Notes under the pieces: model-generated
The model's database searches: none
The model's input: the letters and a program-made list of their open reading frames with translations, nothing else
Told to the model about the DNA's origin: nothing
Assembly: GCA_020831525.1 (NCBI GenBank)
Contig: JAFIGH010000003.1
Location: 1-64,000, forward strand
Length of the DNA stretch: 64,000 nt
Reading direction: 5' to 3'
From: Opitutales bacterium
Lineage (GTDB): Bacteria > Verrucomicrobiota > Verrucomicrobiia > Opitutales > Oceanipulchritudinaceae
In this document: positions 8,140 through 17,292 of the stretch, piece after piece
Numbering within the stretch: the stretch's first letter is position 1
How the letters are laid out: every line of letters starts with the position of its first letter
Program-made: the position numbers and the translations under genes

Positions 8140-8862
8140 TTATCCGCGACGGCGCCAGAGGATCAAACCCAGGGCCGTCAAACCAAGAATCGCGGCGTAG
8201 ATGCGGGGCTCGGGGATGACGGTGAACGAGTCGACATAGGTGCCGTTATCAGCCATCCAGTTTCGATCTTCGAATATGCTGAATATGCCGATTCCGGATA
8301 CATTTTCCAAGACAGTGGAAGAGGAGACGCTGCTTCCGCCACCGGCAACAAGATTTGTATAGTCGAGGGATGAGAAGGTGAGTGTGGAAAGATCCCAGCT
8401 TCCCGGCACCGGTGCGCTGTTGCCAGAACTCGTTCGAATACTCTGGTCGCTCACGGCCCATTGGGAGGAACCGTCCTCGTATCGGATGGCGAGGTAAATA
8501 TCCGTGAATTGATTACCCGCATGTATTCCCGTTGTTTCAAGAGTGTAGCCACTCGCGTTTTCTGTAACTCCGGAAATTTGGTAGATCAAGGTGGCTTGAT
8601 CCGAACTGATTCCGGTATGTTCTGGTCTCCACCGCATCGCGCCATCGTGAGGCCCGAAACCCCAGTCATCCCCACTCGTCGCCGCACGATAATCTAGGTT
8701 TCCATATTCACCCCCGTCTAGAGTGGACTCGCCGGTAAAGCTCCAGTTACCAGTTGTGTTCGTCGTAAAATCCTCATCGATGACGAGGACCGTCGCGCCC
8801 AAGGGTGTGAGAGAGAGCAGCACGGCGGCGGGGGTTAAGCAGATCCATTTGGATAGATTCAT
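8140..8862 (-). CDS. PEP-CTERM anchored extracellular protein
   Basis: A 240-aa exported protein with a signal peptide (MNLSKWICLTPAAVLLSLTP) and a single beta-rich domain. The C-terminus is VIPEPRIYAAILGLT, a hydrophobic helix and WRRRG, the PEP-CTERM sorting signal processed by an exosortase not encoded here. The domain (IDEDF start, ETTGIHAG, WAVSDQSIRTSSG, PVPGSWDL, TVLENVSGIGI) recurs as a module inside the large proteins at 11347 and 17293. Function is unknown; such proteins are usually surface or matrix components. A terminator follows the gene and the shared ~43-bp element lies 78 bp upstream. Confidence 0.85.
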   Translation of the reverse strand: MNLSKWICLTPAAVLLSLTPLGATVLVIDEDFTTNTTGNWSFTGESTLDGGEYGNLDYRAATSGDDWGFGPHDGAMRWRPEHTGISSDQATLIYQISGVTENASGYTLETTGIHAGNQFTDIYLAIRYEDGSSQWAVSDQSIRTSSGNSAPVPGSWDLSTLTFSSLDYTNLVAGGGSSVSSSTVLENVSGIGIFSIFEDRNWMADNGTYVDSFTVIPEPRIYAAILGLTALGLILWRRRG

Positions 8863-8939
8863 ATTGGTTTCTTTGATTTGAGGGTTGATAGGTTGTTTTG
8901 AAGTAGGCCCGACAGCATACGCAGGGACGGCGGTGGAAA

Positions 8940-8982
8940 TCTACCCTTAAATGGGCGGGAATTTTTGGTTTTTGCGCCAAAG
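8940..8982 (-). promoter_or_regulatory. shared upstream element of PEP-CTERM units, copy 1
   Basis: Read toward the gene: TTGGCGCAAAAA, then CAAAA, TT, GCCCA and GGGTAGA at fixed spacing. The same layout occurs at 10350-10392 and 11178-11220. Its downstream edge is 78 bp from the start codon at 8862. It is probably a promoter or activator site. Confidence 0.7.
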
Positions 8983-9310
8983 TGGCGGATTTTAGCCCGG
9001 GGTTTCCCCTCCAAAAGGAGGCTCCCGGCTCGGAGGTTCGTGTCGTCGTCATATTGCCGAGCCGAGGGCCGGTCATTCGGCGGCGTGGAAACGCAGCGGA
9101 CAGAGTGCCCGAGGCTACGGACGGCTCCGCGGCCTGGAGGCGTAGCAGCATTATACCCTAATGGTCTCGGGTTAAGCCCGTAATCGAAGAGCGTGCCAAC
9201 GGTATTATGCGGTCTAAAGCCGCACTCCTGTAAGCCAGTAGCTTATCCGCGCCATTGGCCTTATGCCCGGAGGGGGGCAGCGGAAGCGCCGCGAGTTCTC
9301 GCGCGCCCAC
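8983..9310. other. intergenic, no gene seen
   Basis: No coding frame or RNA gene is supported. This is the space between the upstream element of the 8862 gene and the terminator of the next gene. Confidence 0.5.
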
Positions 9311-9345
9311 AAAAAAGGCGGAGTCCGGAAGAGGACCCCGCTTTT
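9311..9345 (-). terminator. intrinsic terminator
   Basis: GCGGGGTCC and GGACTCCGC pair (9333-9341 with 9318-9326), followed on the minus strand by a run of six T. It lies 34 bp past the stop of the PEP-CTERM gene at 9379. Confidence 0.8.
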
Positions 9346-9378
9346 GGAAAAAAAATAAGCTAACCGGGTCGGTCAGCC

Positions 9379-10230
9379 TCAGCGGCGCGCGCGGCGGCGG
9401 TAGAGAACGAACAATGCTGCGCCCAGTCCGAAAAGAATCGCGTAGGTCGAGGGCTCGGGGATCACTTCCACGGTGAAATTCTGGGTTGAGCTGGCCAGGC
9501 CCACACCGGAGATCGTGGACGGTCCGCTGGTGTAGGTCGACGTCAATGTGGCCACATTGTCGGTCACGGAGAGTGACCAAGCTACCCCGCCAGCGGCGGT
9601 GCCGCTATTGGTGCCGTCCGAACGGGGCGTATCGAAAACGGTCGTCAACTGAAGTTGCGTGTCGGAGATACGTGCAAGCGTCATGGAGACATCGGTTATG
9701 GCGGATTGATTGATCGAGGGACGGGGTGCACCAGCGCCTATGTTGCCTCCCTGCCCATCAACGGAGAAGGGGGGATTACCGCTTGTCCGGGCAAACAGGG
9801 GCGTAGTCCCCTCACCCTGGCGGTAAGCGCCCAATTGAACATCGACATTAGCGCTGGAGGTCCCGAAAGCCTGAAAATAACCTTCCCACCCGTCGGTGGC
9901 GGAGGTTTGGTTGTCTCCGGTAACAGCGGTTCCGTTAAAGAAGCCAAATTGCACCTGCTGTGCCTGCCCCTGGTTGCCGCCGCCGCTCCAAGTGAAATTG
10001 AGCTGAACGGCATCCCCTATATTGTTGAGGGCGACGGGGGCAAAGCTGCCCACCACACCCTGGCGGGTATCCGTGCCGCCGCGGGTGTATTGTCCGGTGG
10101 CGGCGTCAAAAGAACCGCCGTTGAGAACGTGAAGGAAGTTGTTGTCCGTCAAGGGTACAACCTGGCCCTGCACGGCGGTCGCGCCGACGACCAAGCAGGA
10201 AAGGGAAACGAAGAGAGGGAGTTTTTTCAT
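9379..10230 (-). CDS. PEP-CTERM anchored extracellular protein
   Basis: A 283-aa protein. The start at 10230 gives a clean signal peptide (MKKLPLFVSLSCLVVGATA, then VQGQ); the in-frame extension upstream is REP sequence and is rejected. The body is one low-complexity beta-sandwich rich in Gly, Thr and Ser, with no enzymatic motif. The tail VIPEPSTYAILFGLG, hydrophobic helix and YRRRARR is a textbook PEP-CTERM signal. It is probably a matrix or surface protein. It is monocistronic, with its own terminator and a copy of the shared upstream element 120 bp before the start. Confidence 0.85.
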   Translation of the reverse strand: MKKLPLFVSLSCLVVGATAVQGQVVPLTDNNFLHVLNGGSFDAATGQYTRGGTDTRQGVVGSFAPVALNNIGDAVQLNFTWSGGGNQGQAQQVQFGFFNGTAVTGDNQTSATDGWEGYFQAFGTSSANVDVQLGAYRQGEGTTPLFARTSGNPPFSVDGQGGNIGAGAPRPSINQSAITDVSMTLARISDTQLQLTTVFDTPRSDGTNSGTAAGGVAWSLSVTDNVATLTSTYTSGPSTISGVGLASSTQNFTVEVIPEPSTYAILFGLGAALFVLYRRRARR

Positions 10231-10349
10231 GGTAGTCTGGCTTTTAGCTGCGTGAACAATTATTATTGGGGTTAGGATGACCGGACCGCCCCTGCTGATG
10301 AGGGGTGGTGTCACAACGGAGGCGATTTTATACAGCAATGACCCTGATG

Positions 10350-10392
10350 GTCTACCCTCCAGTGGGCGTAATATTTTGGTTTTTGCGCCAAG
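10350..10392 (-). promoter_or_regulatory. shared upstream element of PEP-CTERM units, copy 2
   Basis: Same ordered blocks as copy 1 (TTGGCGCAAAAA, CCAAAA, GCCCA, GGGTAGAC) on the minus strand, 120 bp from the start at 10230. Confidence 0.7.
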
Positions 10393-10437
10393 GTTGACTT
10401 GCGGCGCGTGGTGGAAGCGTATAGCGTGGTATACACC

Positions 10438-10542
10438 GTGACACGGACATTCCTGTCTGTGCCTCAATTGGGCTGGACCACAGACAGGAATGTCCGTGTC
10501 ACGTTTGGGGGGTGGGACCACAGACAGGAATGTCTGTGTCAC
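10438..10542. repeat. REP-like inverted repeats of the GACATTCCTGTCTG family
   Basis: Three 24-bp arms: 10438-10461 on one strand and 10479-10502 and 10519-10542 on the other, all variants of GTGACACGGACATTCC plus TGTCTGTG. The first two can form a long hairpin. Related copies lie at 32698-32747 and, in frame within the methyltransferase gene, at 43255-43329. There is no T run, so I do not call it a terminator. Confidence 0.8.
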
Positions 10543-10554
10543 GGTGGGGGGGGC

Positions 10555-10782
10555 CTATTCCAGGAGCAGCACGTCGGCAAAGGGGCGAAAATCATTCGGA
10601 TTGAAGGTCTTCAGACGGCGCAGGCCGTTTTGGCGCATGGTGGCCACGATATTCGCATCATGGATACGCTTTCCCCGCAGAGCATGCTGGTCCACGAGAT
10701 CGGCGAGGCAGGACGCTGTTTCCCCGTCCTCCGTCAGGAGGGCAAGGCATTTGCGAACAAAGTATCGGTTGTCGGCCGTCAT
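10555..10782 (-). pseudogene. N-terminally truncated PIN (VapC-like) toxin
   Basis: From ATG 10782 the frame encodes MTADNRYFVRKCLALLTEDG and then LVDQHALRGKRIHDANIVAT, which is the second half of a FitB/VapC-type PIN domain. The GKRIHDANIVATM block holds the C-terminal catalytic Asp, and TFNPNDF follows. The first ~50 residues, with the DTN acidic motif, are missing; the antitoxin frame runs straight into this half. It is therefore almost surely inactive. Confidence 0.7.
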
Positions 10783-11011
10783 CCCCGTAGATTTCCTCCC
10801 GTGACCAATGGCTACCACTCCGCCCCGTCGACACTGTCCACAGCAGGGATTTCAGGCTGATATGCCCGTCCGAGTTCTCCGGCACCATTTGCGCCGCATC
10901 GGTCAAGACAACCTCCAACTCCTTCTGCAGGGATCGCCGATGCCGCCGTGCCCGCCGCTTCAAGCCTTCCACCACAGCTTCATCCAGCCCCCGGATATGT
11001 AATGCTTTCAT
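10780..11011 (-). CDS. FitA-like ribbon-helix-helix antitoxin
   Basis: Starting at ATG 11011, the N-terminus MKALHIRGLDEAVVEGLKRR and RARRHRRSLQKELEVVL is a standard Arc/MetJ-type RHH domain. The C-terminal HWSREEIYGDDGR is the toxin-binding tail seen in FitA relatives. After this tail the same frame stays open through the truncated toxin region (to 10658), so the natural stop appears to have been lost with the deletion that removed the toxin's N-terminus. The end coordinate is where family similarity ends. Confidence 0.65.
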
Positions 11012-11346
11012 GACGTTAGCAAAATGGTAGCATACGGGCGTGTCAACAACCCCCGTGCCGACAACAAAAGGAAGATTTCTCAGGGTCGGTAACGCCGCCG
11101 CAGGCTGCGGCTGGAAAAAGCTGTCCCGTCTCAACGGGACTGCCGCTTTCCGCGAGGGCAGCCCTGCTGTCGAGCGTTTTGGCGCAAAAAGCAAAATGTT
11201 CGGCCCAATAGGGGGTAGACCGGAAGGGTTTCTTCGGGCATATTAGCGGACGTCCTGCTTCGGACCTCCGCCTTCGCGGCGACTCGATGCACCCGTCTGC
11301 GGCGTGCATCGCAGGCTATTTCTCATCCGTCAGTAACACCCCCCGC
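11012..11346. other. intergenic upstream region of the large modular protein
   Basis: Apart from the shared element at 11178-11220 there is no gene. The 126 bp between that element and the start codon presumably contain the promoter and leader. Confidence 0.5.
11178..11220 (+). promoter_or_regulatory. shared upstream element of PEP-CTERM units, copy 3
   Basis: TTGGCGCAAAAA, GCAAAA, TT, GCCCA and GGGTAGAC in the same order and spacing as at 8940-8982 and 10350-10392, here on the plus strand, 126 bp upstream of the start at 11347. Confidence 0.7.
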
Positions 11347-14300
11347 ATGAATCCGTACCCTTCCTTTCGCTTGAGAAGCGTTTTCTTCCTCGCGTTCCTA
11401 AGCTTCCTTGCCGGATCCGCATCCCTCAGCGCACAGTTTGACATCGATGCCTCCTCCTATCTGGGAGGCTCCGGGAGCAGCTCGCGGGTGACGGGATCGG
11501 TCATTCAGGCGGACGGCACGATCGTCCTCGCGGCGAACCTGGCAAACGCCGAGCTGGCCGCGCTCGCCACCCATGTCATCGGCGTGGGCGGTAACGGGGC
11601 GATCGTCCGCCTCAGTCCGGACGGCCGGCAGATCCTCTCCGTGACGCGGTTGGCGGACGTCGTCCACGATCTCGCCACCGACCGGGATGATAACCTGTAT
11701 GTGGCCGCCGGCACTTTCGGATTTATGAAGCTGAATGGCACCGCGGATGAGCTTCTTTGGACAGAACTAGCCGGGAGCACAGTGTGGCGGGTCGACGCCG
11801 GAGACGACGGGCACAGCGCGGTCGTGGTTCCTTCCCATGTCAATGACAACTCTCCCGGAGAAGGAACGGTGCATGTGTTTGCACCGGATGGCGACGCGAT
11901 CAGCTCTTTTGGGGTGTCGGGCAACTTGCTCGATGTGGCCGTGGACAGCCGCACGCAGACGGTGGTCTACACCGGGTGGTACAATATCTGGACCTACAAC
12001 GGTCCTTACAGTCGCGGATATGCAGGTACCGTCAACACGCCGGTGGACGTCCCCTTCACGCACGGCGTGCCCTACAACTACGGTCAACCCGGCGCGGAGA
12101 TGAAGTGGAGGCTGCACAATTGGCAAAGCTCGGTCTGGATCGACCAGGAAGCCCGCATCCCCAATCAGCGCTATATCAATTACCCGTTTTCCACCGATCC
12201 CTCCAATCTCTACACCCAGGAAGAAATCGACGCCATGGAAGCGGACGAAGGAACGGTGACCGGCTGGTACCAGTACCTCCTGGACATGCCCAAAACCTTT
12301 ACCAACAACATGGCCGACACACGCTCCTACCGCGTGGTGATCGGACGGGACGGAAAGCTGTATGTCGGGTCGGAAGCCGACGGCGGCAACTCGCCCCTCC
12401 GGTGGGACGGCGAGGATCTGAGCAAAAGCGCTCCCTGGACGGCCAGCGACGGCTATTTCGATGTCTTTTTCGATACCGGCACGGTGCCCAAACTCTCCGT
12501 CAGCGTATACGAACTGCGGACCGATTCCGTGGTCTGGTTGCGCAGCCTTGGTTTCACCAACCGCCTCACCGGATCTGGCCACGGCACCTCCGACAATACA
12601 ATTCACATGCAGGGAGGCGGTCTCGCCGCCGATGAAGCGGGACGGCTCTACATTTCCGGCCGCGCCTTCTTCGGCTTCTACCTCCCGGCGAACACCGCGC
12701 CGAGTTTCAGTATTCCACGCCATGGGGAAGTGGCCTTCGATCCTTTCGAAGATGACGATCCTCTCTACACGGGCGGCAGCTATCTCCTCGTCTACAGCCC
12801 GGACTTCCGCACCCGGCTCTACTCCACGCGGGTCGCCGGGGGGCAGGCGCGGACGGTTGACGCGCGCACAATGGACACCCTTCAATCGGCCAACTTCGTC
12901 TGGGGCGGCTTCACCGGCCCCTCGCCCCATCAGGGCGTGAACAAGGTGCACCTTGTGAATCCCGTGCAGGAGAATCGCCTCGGCCCGAATGACGGAACCA
13001 ACGGATGGTTCACCCTTGTGCAGGGAGAGGCGGCGGAAATCCGCGCGCTTGCCGATGCGGCCGAGGTCCAGGATCCGGCGAGCCCAGTTCTTTTGGACGG
13101 TGCCCGCTCGTTCTCACTCGATGGATACATCAACTCATGGACATGGACGGACCTCGACGAAGGCCGTGTTCTTTCCCGTGAGCCGACAGCATCGCTGAAC
13201 CTCCCGGAGGGGGCCTACAACCTTGGCCTCACCGTAACGGACAGCCTTGGCGGAACGGATTCCACGGAGGTGAGGGTCTTCGTCACGGAGGACGATCCCA
13301 TGCTCCTGCCGAGCTTTGATTCCACCCCGCCCGCCGATGCGGTCCTTGACTGGCCTTTCGCCTACACCGCTTCGGTGTCGACGGGGAGCGCGACCAATTT
13401 CGTCGGGGTGAGCGGTGCTCCCGACGGCCTTGCCCTGACCGACCACGGCAACGGCACCGCCACCCTGGCCGGAAGCCCCGCCTCGCCGGGGACCTATTGG
13501 GTCACCCTGCTCGCCGAGGCCAACGGTCACACAAAAAGCCAGACCTGGCTCCTCACCGTCTACGATGGAGGCTTGGGAGGCACCTTGTTGGACGACGATT
13601 TCACCGACTTTCCCGGTTCCGTGTGGGGATTCGCCTCCGACTCCGACGCGGCCGGTAAACCGAGCCGGCGCTGGATAAATCAGGGCATCCGTTTGACCTC
13701 CACCAGTGTGCTGACCTCCCGCGGTTACCACCAGGGCACTGCTTCCATCCAATCGAGCGCCCACTACTACACCTTTCCGCAGCGCGAAAACATCACCGAC
13801 GCGACCCTCTCGACCACTGGCATCCACCGGCACAACAACAACCATCCCATTGTCCGCGCCCTCGTGGGCTATGACGACGGCAGTGGCATGCGGTGGGCTG
13901 TATCCAATCAGGGCATACAAACCACTTCCGGGGGATTCAGCGATGTCACGCCCGTGCCCGGTGCCTGGAACCTTGAGAACTTTACATGGAGCAGCGTTGA
14001 CCTGGAATCCCTCAACAGTGGTGCCGGAGCAGCCTTGGACTCCGCCCTGGTTCTGGAAAACGCCCGCGCCATTGGAATGGCCCACTTGCGGCTCGACACC
14101 ACATGGCAGGCGAACATCCAGCCGGAGATGAGCAGCCTGACTTTGACAAGCCACCGCGATACGCTTCCGACGAAGCCACCGGTCGTGACGACGAGCCCCC
14201 GCACTTCGGCGGTCATCGGCGAGCCCTACAGCTATGACGTCGGGCTCGACGATCCCGAAGGCCTGCCCGTCACCGTTTCGTTCGAAAGCTCCGCTCCCTC

Positions 14301-16107
14301 GTGGTTGAGCCTCTCTTCCGAGGGTGATACCCACACCCTCTCGGGAACGCCCGACGCCTCCGATGCGGGACTGACCACCGTTACCCTTGTCGCCACGAAC
14401 AGCGCCGGGGCCAAGGCATGGCAGTCTTTTGCCCTCATGGTGGTGCCTGCGGAAGCGCCCGTTTTCACGGTCACGCCTTCACCGGTCGTCGATACGGGCG
14501 CGACGTTCAGCCGACAAGTGCGCGCGGTTTCCAGCGTGGATAGCTCCCTGCTCGAACTCTCCTTGGAGAACAAGCCGGATTGGCTGGTATTCCAGGACTT
14601 TGGTAACGGCTTTGGCGAGCTTTCGGGAACGGCACCGGACAGCCCGACTTCCCATGAACTGGTCCTTGTCGCCTCCGACGGTATTCGCGAGACGCCGTAT
14701 GCCTTCACGCTTCAGGTGCAAATACCGGCTCCGAACATTCCGCCGACCGCGGTCATCCTCCCTTCGACCACCCATGGCTTTGCGCCGCTGGAAGTCTTCC
14801 TCTCCGGCAGTCCGTCCAGCGACGCCGATGGTTTCATCACCGGGTATCAGTGGCACTTCGGGGAGGGCACCACGGCCAGCGGCGAATCGGTTTCGTTCAC
14901 CTTCACGGAGCCCGGCAAATACACGGTCCAGCTAACCGTTGAAGACGACCGCGGCGGCACCGACACGACGAGTGTGGGCATTTCCGTGCGCGCGCCGGGC
15001 ACGCACGGGCCGGTCGTGGTTTTCGACGACTTCGCCACCAATACCGTATCGGAATGGAATACCCGTGGCTTCGATGAAAAGGGCCGGGCGGCCAACTTTA
15101 CATGGTCCTCCGGGGGGCACGACGGACTGGATACGTCTCACCTCGACGCACCAGGGATATTGCGTGTCGTCCCCAACCACAATGGCGATAGTGTGCATCA
15201 CATGCACAAGATTTGGAAGTCGTTTGACCGCATGGATCTGAGCGGCGCGACGGTCTTCAGTGACGGTCTCTATGCCGTGCAGAACAATTTCTCCAAGGTA
15301 GACGGGTTTCTTATCGGATACGAAGTCGACGGGGAAACGCGTTGGGCGATCACGTCCACCAATGTCATCCAGCACATTGGGGGTTCCGGAGTCACGGCAG
15401 AACGCCGTAGCTGGGCCCTGAATAACTTCAGTTGGCGGGCTCTTGACTGGGACGATCCCCTCGCCGGAAGGGGGGATCCCGTGCCTGCCTCAGACGTGAT
15501 CGGCAATGCCGTCAGTTTTGGGGTCTACAGTCGCATTGAGCACACATGGTTGATTACGAGGGGTCTGCAAACGGCCTCGCTGGAGCTGTATGCCCCGCAC
15601 GAGGCGTTTCCGACCGTGACCTCCGCACCGGTCATGGAACGGGTTCAGTCCGGCAGTGAATTCAGCCACATGTTGGCGGCCACGAGCCCCGGCGGGTACG
15701 CCGTTTCATGGGATGTTGTCGAGCCGCTGCCCGAGTGGTTGACCCTCGAGAATCTGGGCGGCGGCATGGCACGGCTTGTCGGAACTCCGCCGCCTGAAAC
15801 GGCGGGCGATCACCTTGTGCGTCTGAAGGCGTCCACGAATGAAGTCGGGCCGACCTTCCATACGTTCCTCATGCAGATCGATCCGCACACCGCCATCTAC
15901 AACATGGGTATGAGGAGGATTCCCGACGGCCTGCGCATGGAGTGGTTCGGGTATTCCGGGGTCCACTACCAACTCCAGGTCTCCGACGACCTGAAGGAGT
16001 GGACCGACCTCGGCCCCGCACGGCAGGGCACGGATGAACCGCTGTCGCACGAGAAGACCTTATCGAACGGAGACCCGCGCTTTTTCCGCATTCTTTATGG
16101 TTGGTGA
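11347..16107 (+). CDS. large secreted modular protein with Ig-like and PKD domains
   Basis: A 1586-aa protein. I choose ATG 11347 because it gives a clean signal peptide (FFLAFLSFLAGSASLSA). Order: residues ~31-570 resemble a beta-propeller or sugar-binding region with repeated DNLYVAAG-like strands; ~575-655 PKD-like; ~657-740 putative Ig (He_PIG type); ~745-940 the beta-sandwich module shared with the 8140 protein; ~945-1130 two more Ig-like domains; ~1135-1218 PKD (PTAVILPST start, YQWHFGEGT); ~1222-1420 a second, diverged module; ~1425-1510 Ig-like; ~1515-1586 a C-terminal domain of the kind seen in Verrucomicrobia and Planctomycetes extracellular proteins (VHYQLQVSDDLKEWTDLG, FFRILYG). 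There is no PEP-CTERM tail. It likely acts in adhesion or glycan binding and heads a plus-strand cluster with 16147 and 17293. Confidence 0.75.
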   Translation: MNPYPSFRLRSVFFLAFLSFLAGSASLSAQFDIDASSYLGGSGSSSRVTGSVIQADGTIVLAANLANAELAALATHVIGVGGNGAIVRLSPDGRQILSVTRLADVVHDLATDRDDNLYVAAGTFGFMKLNGTADELLWTELAGSTVWRVDAGDDGHSAVVVPSHVNDNSPGEGTVHVFAPDGDAISSFGVSGNLLDVAVDSRTQTVVYTGWYNIWTYNGPYSRGYAGTVNTPVDVPFTHGVPYNYGQPGAEMKWRLHNWQSSVWIDQEARIPNQRYINYPFSTDPSNLYTQEEIDAMEADEGTVTGWYQYLLDMPKTFTNNMADTRSYRVVIGRDGKLYVGSEADGGNSPLRWDGEDLSKSAPWTASDGYFDVFFDTGTVPKLSVSVYELRTDSVVWLRSLGFTNRLTGSGHGTSDNTIHMQGGGLAADEAGRLYISGRAFFGFYLPANTAPSFSIPRHGEVAFDPFEDDDPLYTGGSYLLVYSPDFRTRLYSTRVAGGQARTVDARTMDTLQSANFVWGGFTGPSPHQGVNKVHLVNPVQENRLGPNDGTNGWFTLVQGEAAEIRALADAAEVQDPASPVLLDGARSFSLDGYINSWTWTDLDEGRVLSREPTASLNLPEGAYNLGLTVTDSLGGTDSTEVRVFVTEDDPMLLPSFDSTPPADAVLDWPFAYTASVSTGSATNFVGVSGAPDGLALTDHGNGTATLAGSPASPGTYWVTLLAEANGHTKSQTWLLTVYDGGLGGTLLDDDFTDFPGSVWGFASDSDAAGKPSRRWINQGIRLTSTSVLTSRGYHQGTASIQSSAHYYTFPQRENITDATLSTTGIHRHNNNHPIVRALVGYDDGSGMRWAVSNQGIQTTSGGFSDVTPVPGAWNLENFTWSSVDLESLNSGAGAALDSALVLENARAIGMAHLRLDTTWQANIQPEMSSLTLTSHRDTLPTKPPVVTTSPRTSAVIGEPYSYDVGLDDPEGLPVTVSFESSAPSWLSLSSEGDTHTLSGTPDASDAGLTTVTLVATNSAGAKAWQSFALMVVPAEAPVFTVTPSPVVDTGATFSRQVRAVSSVDSSLLELSLENKPDWLVFQDFGNGFGELSGTAPDSPTSHELVLVASDGIRETPYAFTLQVQIPAPNIPPTAVILPSTTHGFAPLEVFLSGSPSSDADGFITGYQWHFGEGTTASGESVSFTFTEPGKYTVQLTVEDDRGGTDTTSVGISVRAPGTHGPVVVFDDFATNTVSEWNTRGFDEKGRAANFTWSSGGHDGLDTSHLDAPGILRVVPNHNGDSVHHMHKIWKSFDRMDLSGATVFSDGLYAVQNNFSKVDGFLIGYEVDGETRWAITSTNVIQHIGGSGVTAERRSWALNNFSWRALDWDDPLAGRGDPVPASDVIGNAVSFGVYSRIEHTWLITRGLQTASLELYAPHEAFPTVTSAPVMERVQSGSEFSHMLAATSPGGYAVSWDVVEPLPEWLTLENLGGGMARLVGTPPPETAGDHLVRLKASTNEVGPTFHTFLMQIDPHTAIYNMGMRRIPDGLRMEWFGYSGVHYQLQVSDDLKEWTDLGPARQGTDEPLSHEKTLSNGDPRFFRILYGW

Positions 16108-16146
16108 AAGCAAACGAAAATAAAAACGAATAAAACTGAGAGGAAA

Positions 16147-17031
16147 ATGAACATGCAAAAAACACAGATTATCTTACACATCGCTGTGGGTACGCTCACC
16201 GCGAGCGCATTGTCGGCGAACACCGTCCTTTACCTTGAAAACTTCAGCAATCTTGCAGAGTTCAACCGCCCGGCGACCGAAACGGGGTGGAAAGGCTTCT
16301 GGACAGGAGGAAGCCCTAGTGCGGCCCACAACCTTGCGGAACTTGCAGATCCGGAAGGTGTCCGCCGTAATTCCCCGCTTGGCAACCCCGAAGGCGTAAA
16401 CAACAATCCGGTTCCCGGGGCTGAGGTCGGCGTCGTCTTCTGGTCGCCCACATCGATCCAAAATGTGACAATCGCGACACAAGAGTACGCCGGAGCCATC
16501 CAGTCCTCCCAGCTTGGTGCATTCTCGTGGGATTTCAGCCTTGATGCGCCCAGCGACTTTGACGGTCAACTGCTCAAGCGCGCGCTGGTCCAGGTGGGCG
16601 GCAACGCCTCCGACACAGATAACTGGTATGTATCCGACCCGTTCATCGTCGTAGATACGGCGGCCTTCGACGACGGAGGCCCACCGAACAGTTTCTACGT
16701 CGGACTCTGGGATACGGCCACGGTCTCGGCGACCGGCGACTGGATCCGGATGCCTTCCTACGACTATGCAAACCAAACCCTTGCCTGGCCCGGTTCAGGC
16801 AGTCCCAAGACCGAGGCTGACTTCGCCGGTTTCACTGACTACACCTTTTACAAGGGACCATTGCCGGACGGGATTGTCCATGGTTTTGGCATCCACATGG
16901 ACAACCGGGTCGGCGGGAATTTCTGGATGGACAACTACACGATCACGGCGATCCCCGAGCCGCGTGTGTTCGCCTTGCTGGCCGGTTTGTCCGCCTTTGG
17001 GCTCGTTTGGCTGCGGCGCCGCAAACGGTAA
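16147..17031 (+). CDS. PEP-CTERM anchored extracellular protein
   Basis: A 294-aa protein 39 bp downstream of the large modular protein, with a GAGAGG ribosome-binding site at 16138-16143. It has an N-terminal signal (HIAVGTLTASALSA), then one beta-sandwich domain beginning NTVLYLENFSNLAEFNRPAT and ending FWMDNYTI. The tail AIPEPRVFALLAGLS plus helix plus WLRRRKR is a PEP-CTERM signal. The N-terminal ~265 residues of the next gene (17293) are a close paralogue of the whole domain, but there the sorting tail is replaced by a lyase module. Function is unknown. Confidence 0.85.
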   Translation: MNMQKTQIILHIAVGTLTASALSANTVLYLENFSNLAEFNRPATETGWKGFWTGGSPSAAHNLAELADPEGVRRNSPLGNPEGVNNNPVPGAEVGVVFWSPTSIQNVTIATQEYAGAIQSSQLGAFSWDFSLDAPSDFDGQLLKRALVQVGGNASDTDNWYVSDPFIVVDTAAFDDGGPPNSFYVGLWDTATVSATGDWIRMPSYDYANQTLAWPGSGSPKTEADFAGFTDYTFYKGPLPDGIVHGFGIHMDNRVGGNFWMDNYTITAIPEPRVFALLAGLSAFGLVWLRRRKR

Positions 17032-17090
17032 GGAGCGAAGACCTTTGCCCTTTTGTGAGATTGACCAGGACTCTCTTTCGACTTGTCACA

Positions 17091-17117
17091 GGGGCCGCGG
17101 AAACCGGCCCCTTTTCG
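17091..17117 (+). terminator. intrinsic terminator
   Basis: GGGGCCG (17091-17097) pairs with CGGCCCC (17105-17111), followed by TTTTCGTTT. It ends the transcript from the modular and PEP-CTERM genes, or attenuates readthrough into 17293. Confidence 0.7.
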
Positions 17118-17170
17118 TTTCGACTGGTCCTTTGATCGGACAACTTCAGCTAGATGAGCGGTCCCCAACG

Positions 17171-17237
17171 GATGGGGGCTCACGCTTTCAGCGTGAAGGC
17201 ACTGTCTCTGCTGCACGCAAGATGCGTGCGCCCCATC
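17171..17237. repeat. REP-like palindromic repeat, copy C (best preserved)
   Basis: A 67-bp element with outer arms GATGGGG and CCCCATC and two internal hairpins, CACGCTTTCAGCGTG and GCACGCAAGATGCGTGC. Together these would fold into a three-way, cruciform-like structure. Copies A and B are partial or diverged. Confidence 0.75.
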
Positions 17238-17292
17238 TTTTTCGCCCGCCTTCCAGCTCCGAGATCCCAAATCCCCCATGATAAGCAACCAC

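Noticed and set aside
10438-10542. Hairpin as a terminator
   Set aside because: No T-run follows the stem, and the same sequence recurs inside a coding gene; it is a repeat family.
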